From: Malania oleifera
Lineage: Eukaryota > Streptophyta > Magnoliopsida > Santalales > Ximeniaceae
Length of the DNA stretch: 64,000 bases
Direction: 5' to 3'
Assembly (NCBI RefSeq): GCF_029873635.1
Contig: NC_080423.1
Span: forward strand, 103,106,991 to 103,170,990
In this document: piece by piece, positions 57,840-64,000 of the stretch
How the letters are laid out: the number at the start of each line of letters is the position of its first letter
Numbering within the stretch: the stretch's first letter is position 1
Position numbers and translations under genes: made by a program
Notes under the pieces: model-generated
Database searches by the model: none
Told to the model about the DNA's origin: nothing
The model's input: the letters and a program-made list of their open reading frames with translations, nothing else

Positions 57840-58410
57840 CAACTATGTGGCGGCTAATTACCGTACGCTAAAATGTATAGGGACGTGAGTTCCAAAATGA
57901 TTCCAGGTTTTATGAAATAGGCTAGTGGCAACTAATTACCGTACGCCGAAACAGCTATGTGGCGGCTAATTACCATATGTTGTGCCATGGATCGGTTAAC
58001 TACCGTAGGCAAGAGTCTCCAACTCTATATTCGAGGGTGTGAAATATCACTAGTCTAATTCCGGTTGGTCACCGAAGTGGTGTGAGCTATATGCTACATC
58101 GTATGAAGCAATGGATTCGCTGTGGGCCTAGGACATTGTAGCGTAGTTTTGCACGTGGCAATGTAATCGGGGTGGGACTAGGTGACCTTAAGTAGTTGCG
58201 TATGTAGCAATGTAATCACTATTGGGCTTGAGTCGTAGATCTTCGTAGTTGCATGTGTAGTAATGTAATCGCTGTGAGACTAGGTGACGTTGTGTAGTTG
58301 CGTATGAGGTAATGGATTCACCATTGGGCCTTGATCGTCGCAGCGTAGTTGCGTACGTAGCAATGTAATCGCTGTGAGACGAGGTGACCTGGTGTAGTTG
58401 CGAACTAGTG
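57840..58410 (+). repeat. Imperfect tandem arrays in the solo LTR
   Basis: Two sub-arrays occur: GGCGGCTAATTACCGTACGC units (57850-58010) and longer units built on GTAGTTGCGTATGTAGCAAT plus GTAATCGCTGTGAGACTAGG (58140-58410). A (GTAT)n microsatellite follows at 58427-58453. Confidence 0.8.
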
Positions 58411-59043
58411 TGACGACACTGACCGTATGTATGTATGTATGTATGTATGTTTGGTATCGTATGAACTGGAATGGTTTTCTGAAAATACTGGAACTGTATG
58501 GAATTGTATGAAATTGTACGAATTGTTTCGAACTGTGTCGTATGTATAGTGTTATGAAGCATGTAAAATGACATTGGTATGTCATACACTGATATAAACT
58601 ATTTTCTTCCTTATAGAGAGGTGTCTCACCTTGAATGTACGTACAATATTTTCAGGGCCTTTAGGTAGCGGTAAGTAGCATCCTAGCGTCCGAAAGCAAG
58701 GGGTGTCGTAGCTACTGCTAGTACCTTTTAGGTACGAGTTTTGGTATCCAAGTTGTCAGTATAGTTTTGTGGACACTTGGAGTGTGTGTTGTAATTATGG
58801 GAATGTATATTCTAGTTGTATAGACTCTGGTATGATACTGTTATTGTATAAAAGACCATATTCCACTGCGTATTATGGATGAGTATGGATGATTGTGTGT
58901 ATGTATGTGGGCATCCGTTTACCCCACAGGGTCGGACCCCCTTTATGTATTGTATCATGTATATTTAAATTGATACAAAGACAGGTTATGTTACTTAAAC
59001 TCACACCTGGGACCCCCCTGCGGGTTCGGGGCGTGACACCAAG

Positions 59044-59970
59044 TGAGCATTGAGGAAACCTTACTCATATTACGTACCTAAGCAGTGGAAAACATAAAAA
59101 TATACATCCATATTTACAATACCAAAATCCAAAATTTCCCCAAAACATAATTACATAGTTACACATCATCCCAGTATCATATATCCCAAAACTCTTGGTT
59201 ACTACCCAAAAATACAACCATCTATTAAAACTTACCATACAGAGAGGGTAGTGTACTCGCTCACTCTATCTGAGAGTCTGATCCACTCGGCTAACTGGAT
59301 TGCCTAAAAAATATTAAATCATTGGGATGAGACAACGCTTAGTAAGAAGAAATATGCTATTACTAATGTGTGGCAATTGAGTTTACAAACATATTATACT
59401 GATAAATAACTGAAACTAAATTTAGTTGGCAAAACATCTCATATAGTTTAAAATACCACTGACATCTCTAGGTACTGTTTATTCATAATTCTAGTACTTT
59501 AGAATACCTGCTACTGTTTTATAAATCTATATACATAAAAGTAATTGTGATAATACCCTGGAAAACTTTATATCATGATTTAACCTTTACCCCTCAGCCT
59601 AGCCCTGACACAAACTCCGTAGCACGGTAGCTGGTAAACTGCACATCACCAATCCTCAGCCCGGCCTTGTCACAAACTCTGTGGCACGGTAGCTGGAAAA
59701 CTGATCTAATATTGCAACGGTACAGTGTTCTGCTGATAGCTGATCTAATTCATCAGAGTTTAATACTATAAATATGTATTATCTTACTGTTTCATCATGA
59801 TTTAAAAAATAATCATAGCACTATAAATCAAACTTGAATTACTGAAATATCTGACTAAAATAACTGTAATATCTAACTAAAATATTTGACTGAAAATCTG
59901 TAATGTCTAAGTGTTATGGTTTTGGAAATCATAGAATTTTGTAATATATTACTCATAAAACTTACATAAT
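59044..59970 (-). repeat. Host gypsy 5' LTR, remaining segment, truncated
   Basis: It matches the 3' LTR from GAGCATTGAGGAAAC through GATGAGACAACGCTTAG (59328) and GGTTTTGGAAATCAT (about 59918), and carries the donor-like TATGGTAAGT on the minus strand (about 59238). Similarity fades near 59970, before the expected promoter end and array, so the LTR start has been lost. Confidence 0.75.
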
Positions 59971-60339
59971 TATTTGTTAACCATTTCTAAAGTTTTACAA
60001 AGAATTTCATGTTTTACTACTGATTTTCATTATTTTTCCAAATCAAAATCAAAATCAAAGTTTTCTTTGAAATTTCCGTAGTTATAATCGAAATTTAAGA
60101 CCTTGCCTAAAATATCTTTATAAATATATCAATTTTTTTCCTAAAATTCTTATAATTATTTAAAATATTGGTGTAATTATTACAACTATTTCAAAATATC
60201 TTTATACTATTTAATTTATTATAATGACATGTTATAGAAGAGATTTATTTATTTTTGATAAATTTCAGAAAAGTTTTGTGAAAATTTTAAATTTTATAAG
60301 GTCTGCAATAGTTTTAAAATTTTAGAGTGAGATGTGTTT
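59971..60339. other. AT-rich spacer between the transposon nest and the gene
   Basis: No repeat family, open frame or promoter signal is recognised in this stretch. It could hold eroded LTR sequence. Confidence 0.5.
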
Positions 60340-60760
60340 TGTCCTAATTTTTATTATGTTTCTGATGTGTCCGCGCATGACATGTGTCATTTCCAAACCC
60401 GACGGGGCATGCCACGCAAGCAGACGTCTCTCGACGCTTCTCGCAGTCTCGCATGCACTGAATTTTAAGTTCGAGAATCGTTGCATTTGCTTGAAAGTGT
60501 AACCCCGCAGGCTGACAAGACACGTGGCTTTTGCAATCCACATACTCGTAGGCAGGTTAGAATTGAATTTCAACCGTCCGATCGGAGAACCGTACAGCGC
60601 CTCGCCCATGGCGACGGTCTGAGTTGGCACTAATCGGACGGTCACTTCCTAATAATTGGCCCACAAATTCTTTGACCCTGGTAGTTCTACTTCTGGCCCT
60701 CTCTTTCTCTCTCGGACACTCCAGAACATCGCTCCCTTTTATAGCTTTGCACAGGGACGA
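60340..60760 (+). promoter_or_regulatory. Likely HSP70-8 promoter with G-box and inverted repeat
   Basis: Base composition changes sharply to balanced GC here. Visible elements are TTCGAGAA at 60470-60477 (a half heat-shock element of TTCnnGAA form), the G-box core ACACGTGGC at 60520-60528, and the perfect inverted repeat ACCGTCCGAT (60573-60582) and ATCGGACGGT (60633-60642). A TATA-like CTTTTATAG is at 60736-60744 after a CT-rich tract. Start site and function are inferred. Open frames on the minus strand here are treated as chance. Confidence 0.5.
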
Positions 60761-60764
60761 AGAA

Positions 60765-63200
60765 AGGAATTCCATTGCTGTTTTCTTGTTGCTTTGTGGA
60801 TCATTGTCTTCCCACCTGTAAGTCTCCGTTTCTCTTTTCTTTATGTGTGGCTCTTCGTGATCATGCTATGATGCTTCATTTGCTGTGTTTTAATTTGTTC
60901 AATCTTTGTGACTCTGCCATTGCAGACTTGCCTTCTTCCTTGCTCATGCTGTTGAATGTATGCGTACGTAAAATATAATGTCACAATCACTGTGTTTTCC
61001 TGCTTTCATGTAATTTTTTACGATACCCAGTAACTTGGTTAGTTACATTAGCGGATTCATTTCAAGAAACATTACCTTCCGTTCATTCTGCATTTGTTCT
61101 GGCTTTGAATGATTTTTGGGGTTTTTGTGTTTTTAATTTTTCAGACCCGTGTCTCAATCATCAATTCTACTTGTCAGGTGGGTCTAGTTGATGATTTTTA
61201 GCTAAAATCAGTTTTTTTTTTTTTTGCCTCTTCGTGTCCTAGTTCTGTGTGCCAACTAATCTTGAATTTTGTGGAACACTAAATATCTGCCAATAAGAAA
61301 TGTCTGACTAATAAAATTAGTAACTAAATAAAGTGTTGATGATTAAGCACACCCAACCAAAAAAATAAAAATAAAAAAAAAAAACAGGGAGAGCTAAGGG
61401 GAAGGGGGTTGTTTCTGCTGGTTTAGTGTTATTTTCAATCTGGTTTGGGAGTTGGCATTTCTAGATTTTGTGCAAATGAACTCTAACCCTGAGTTTGGAA
61501 TTATGAAATTCAGACTTTGGATTTGGGTTTGTTTTGATTCAGATAAAATGTAGTATAAATTTGCAATGTGATTTTTTTCAAATCCAAGTCCTAAAATCCA
61601 TGTTCCAAAATGCTACCTAAGATTTTTCCTGACTTCATTAATGGATTTGGGTTTTCCCTGCATGTAAATGCCTTTAAGGTGTTTGTGTGAAGACCTGCAG
61701 AACTGTAACATGGAAATCCTTAATTTGGAGTTTCCTCATGTTTGGTTCACAGAATGTAATGGGATGTGATGCAAATGGGGTGGAATAAAAAATTGAAGGG
61801 AGAATGTTTTGAAATCAAGTATTAAATTTGATCCCCTTCCATTCCTACATGCCAAATAGCACTAGTGTTCTTCAACTGAGTTTTCCACGTCAAACCATCA
61901 ATACAACTAAAACCAACACCTTCTATTTCCCAATCTCTACTGGTGGTTGCCATATCTCATTTTTCTATCTTGTTCCCTGTACCCTTTTGATTTAGTGCTG
62001 AATCATTTGCCTCGTGAACATCACGAACTGCCAACACCACTTTGAAGGAATCTCTATTAATATTTGATACCCCTTGCCATACTTTTTGGCATACTGCCAT
62101 CCTTCATTCATCTTTGTGCAGAGCACACATTGTGTGAACCTTTAGAAGCCATTAACCCAAAAAGGCAGCTCACATTCTGTAATTATTAAATTGATAAATT
62201 GTCATTATGATGAAGTAATGAATGCTGTTATTTGTTGGTAACACACTCATGCTGGCAATTGGTGGTGGAATGGCAATGGAAATTGATGTCACTAAGGTGA
62301 TGTTAGCGTTGATATTTGTAATAGGAGGCCATGGATTGTTCACTATTTTTCTCTCTTGGCCTTAAGCTGTGATCTATGTTTGAGATGTAAGTTTGAATAT
62401 GAGAATTGCCGCTGTGATTAACACTCTCACTGTGTAAGAGTGAGAAATGGAGGTTTTCATCTGTTTTTTTTTTTTTTCCCATCTGTTTTCTCCAGACTTT
62501 CTTGAATAAATAAAAGCTTTTCACCTAATCACAGAGAGTAAGAAACGACCTCCATTCTCTCCATCTATCCCCTAATCATTTTTGGTTGTAATCTAGGTCA
62601 AAAAAAGAAGACAAGCAGTAAATGCTAATATCCTTACGCTGTTGCCTGAACCTTTCTTTTTTTTGGGTGGTGATTAATGAGTGTACAATTCCTTGTGCAA
62701 AAGTCTAATTTTTTCCTAATAATGAGATATTGCAAATGAAAATAGGGGTATGTTTTCCTGTGGAAGGAGTTCAACAATTTTAATATGAATCATGAATCCA
62801 ATATTGTAGGAATCTGAAGCAAATTGTGCATGTTGTTTTGTGGATTTTTTTTTTCTTTCAATAGTCGGATGCCTTTGTGTATGCTTCAATCAATTAACAT
62901 GCGCCATAGCTCCCCATTACAAATTAGCAAACTCCTATGCCCAGCGGAGGAAAAAGCAAGTTAATGTCCAAGGCTGAATTACTACATTGCAAAGTTCCAC
63001 AGCTGTTAAGGAAGTTAAAGAATCAATTACAGATTTAATATCATATGATTGTTGTGTATAAGAGTCTAAAGAGCATGTCAACAGGATCATAACTTTCTAA
63101 TGATCTTTGTTCTGCTGGTCACATGAAAAATAGAAATGGTTCTGCCATGTAATATTTAATTTTAATGTCTTTATGAGTAAAAACTAGTTATAATGCAGGA
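60765..63200 (+). other. HSP70-8 5'UTR exon and long leader intron
   Basis: A short 5'UTR exon probably ends at 60817 (CCACCT/GTAAGT). The intron would run 60818-63198 and end ATAATGCAG/GA just before the ATG at 63201. An alternative small exon is possible at about 61146-61177, between TTTTTCAG and TTGTCAG/GTGGGT. The 2.4 kb shows T-rich intron character and no transposon that I recognise. Confidence 0.6.
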
Positions 63201-64000
63201 ATGGCTGAACCAGCATACACTGTAGCATCTGATAGTGAGACAACGGGAGAGGAAAAATCTTCATCTGTTTTCCCTGAAATTGCAATTGGCATCGACATTG
63301 GCACATCACAGTGCAGTGTTGCAGTCTGGAATGGCTCCCAGGTTGAGCTCCTTAAGAACACTAGGCATCAAAAGATAATGCCATCATATGTCATTTTTAA
63401 GGATGAAATCCCTTCTGGCGGAGTCAGTGGTCAGCTCTCCCATGAGCTTGATATTTTATCTGGAGCTGCAATCTTCAACATGAAGCGCCTAATTGGTAGA
63501 GTTGACACTGACCCAGTTGTTCATGCAAGCAAAAGCCTCCCATTTTTGGTGCAAACTTTGGACATCGGTGTCCGGCCATTTATTGCAGCCTTGGTGAACA
63601 ATGTTTGGAGATCCACCACTCCTGAAGAGGTCCTTGCAATATTCCTGGTGGAATTAAGAGCCATGGCAGAAATTCAGCTGAAGCAGCCCATAAGAAATGT
63701 TGTTTTGACCATTCCGGTTTCATTCAGCAGGTTCCAGCTGACTCGGATTGAGCGAGCCTGTGCCATGGCTGGCCTTCATGTCCTCAGACTGATGCCGGAA
63801 CCAACAGCCGTAGCCTTACTATATGCACAGCAGCAACAACAAACTGTACATGAGAATATGGGCAGTGGGATTGAAAATATTGCCCTTATTTTCAATATGG
63901 GTGCGGGGTACTGTGATGTAGCTGTAACTGCTACAGCTGGGGGAGTTTCCCAGATAAAGGCCTTATCAGGAAGTGCAATTGGAGGGGAAGACATACTTCA
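63201..64000 (+). CDS. HSP70-8: Heat shock 70 kDa protein 8-like, N-terminal 266 codons
   Basis: The frame is open from the ATG at 63201 to the window edge, with no stop. The protein matches, from memory, the atypical plant Hsp70 known in Arabidopsis as HSP70-8. It has an acidic and Ser-rich N-terminus (residues 1-25), the phosphate-1 loop IGIDIGTSQCSVAVWNG (Asp32), FNMKRLIGRVDTDPVVHASK (Lys95), RPFIAALVNN, VVLTIPVSFSRFQ, RLMPEPTAVALLYA (Glu200), and in place of the usual DLGGGTFD the sequence NMGAGYCD (residues 232-239). Family members bind nucleotide and may chaperone proteins in the cytosol. Asn232 and Tyr237 replace the Asp and Thr that canonical Hsp70s use in ATP hydrolysis, so ATPase activity is probably weak. 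The peptide-binding half lies outside the window. This is the only intact gene seen. Confidence 0.93.
   Translation, partial: MAEPAYTVASDSETTGEEKSSSVFPEIAIGIDIGTSQCSVAVWNGSQVELLKNTRHQKIMPSYVIFKDEIPSGGVSGQLSHELDILSGAAIFNMKRLIGRVDTDPVVHASKSLPFLVQTLDIGVRPFIAALVNNVWRSTTPEEVLAIFLVELRAMAEIQLKQPIRNVVLTIPVSFSRFQLTRIERACAMAGLHVLRLMPEPTAVALLYAQQQQQTVHENMGSGIENIALIFNMGAGYCDVAVTATAGGVSQIKALSGSAIGGEDIL

Larger units (their letters stand above)
56860..59038 (+). mobile_element. Solo gypsy LTR, TSD CCAAG
   Basis: A 2.18 kb LTR starts TGTAAGAACCC and ends GGGGCGTGACA, with perfect CCAAG duplications at 56855-56859 and 59039-59043. It has a CGTCGACGA array (56927-57120), a TATA box (TTTATAAGG, about 57138), a (CT)n leader (57185-57204), GTAAGG signals at 57360 and 57502, a long imperfect tandem array (57840-58410) and GAGAGGTGTCTCACC (about 58616). 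It is the most diverged gypsy LTR here. Confidence 0.95.
17490..59970 (-). mobile_element. Old Ty3/gypsy element hosting at least seven nested insertions
   Basis: With the insertions removed, the minus strand reads: 5' LTR (59970 down to 59044, and 56854-56763), primer site 56747-56760, gag, protease, reverse transcriptase and RNase H (down to about 33830), then the 3' LTR (33791 down to about 17490). The two LTRs align over GAGCA(C/T)TGAGGAAAC (17588 and 59045) and GATGAGACAACGCT(C/T)AG (19980 and 59328). The integrase region is missing: coding sequence stops near 33830, about 40 bp from the LTR. The 5' LTR loses similarity near 59970. The outer target duplication is not recognisable. Confidence 0.8.

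Noticed and set aside
58188-58589. 133-codon minus-strand frame with TTQ/HIRNY repeats
   Set aside because: It translates the tandem array and a (GTAT)n microsatellite in a solo LTR.
60322-60775. Minus-strand frames of 65-107 codons near the HSP70-8 promoter
   Set aside because: They overlap each other in different frames, cross promoter elements and resemble no known protein.

Overview
The window is heterochromatin-like nuclear DNA from a flowering plant, most likely a eudicot. Nearly 60 kb is a nest of retrotransposons with plant-type Ty3/gypsy, Ty1/copia and LINE proteins and initiator-Met tRNA primer sites. Only the last 3.5 kb looks like ordinary single-copy gene space. It holds the start of a nuclear gene for the atypical heat-shock protein HSP70-8, which runs off the right edge.

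Layout. 1-4468: 3' half of a + strand chromovirus-type Ty3/gypsy element with a 2.2 kb LTR. 4469-7047: AT-rich DNA with an LTR remnant and a hAT-like MITE. 7048-15178: a 5'-truncated minus-strand LINE split by a 6.1 kb non-autonomous LTR element (8920-15063). 15179-17489: a small LTR fragment and a copia-type LTR. About 17490-59970: one old minus-strand Ty3/gypsy element, the host, into which at least seven other elements have inserted. Most insertions are fixed by target-site duplications: solo LTR 17795-19908 (TAAGC), solo LTR 20807-23370 (AACTG), full chromovirus 23431-32968 (CCACA), Sirevirus-like copia 35456-45418 (CAACA), non-autonomous element 45454-52791 (GCCTC/ACCTC, itself split by a copia LTR at about 50739-52552), solo LTR 52971-55151, and solo LTR 56860-59038 (CCAAG). 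60340-64000: promoter, 5'UTR, 2.4 kb leader intron and first 266 codons of HSP70-8.

No element looks able to move by itself. Coding regions are broken mainly by nonsense codons that look like C-to-T or G-to-A changes (often CAG to TAG), as expected for long-methylated DNA. The non-coding parts are the more interesting part: arrays of the palindrome TTCGTCGACGAA just upstream of TATA boxes in both gypsy and copia LTRs; a 3' block next to AATAAA shared by the LINE and the gypsy elements; a repeated arrangement of splice-like signals that predicts a multi-exon leader ending one base before the gag ATG; and a conserved TGAGA...TCTCA block in almost every gypsy-type LTR.

Everything here was read by eye. 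Lineage names rest on recognised motifs, not searches, and boundaries without a duplication are approximate.
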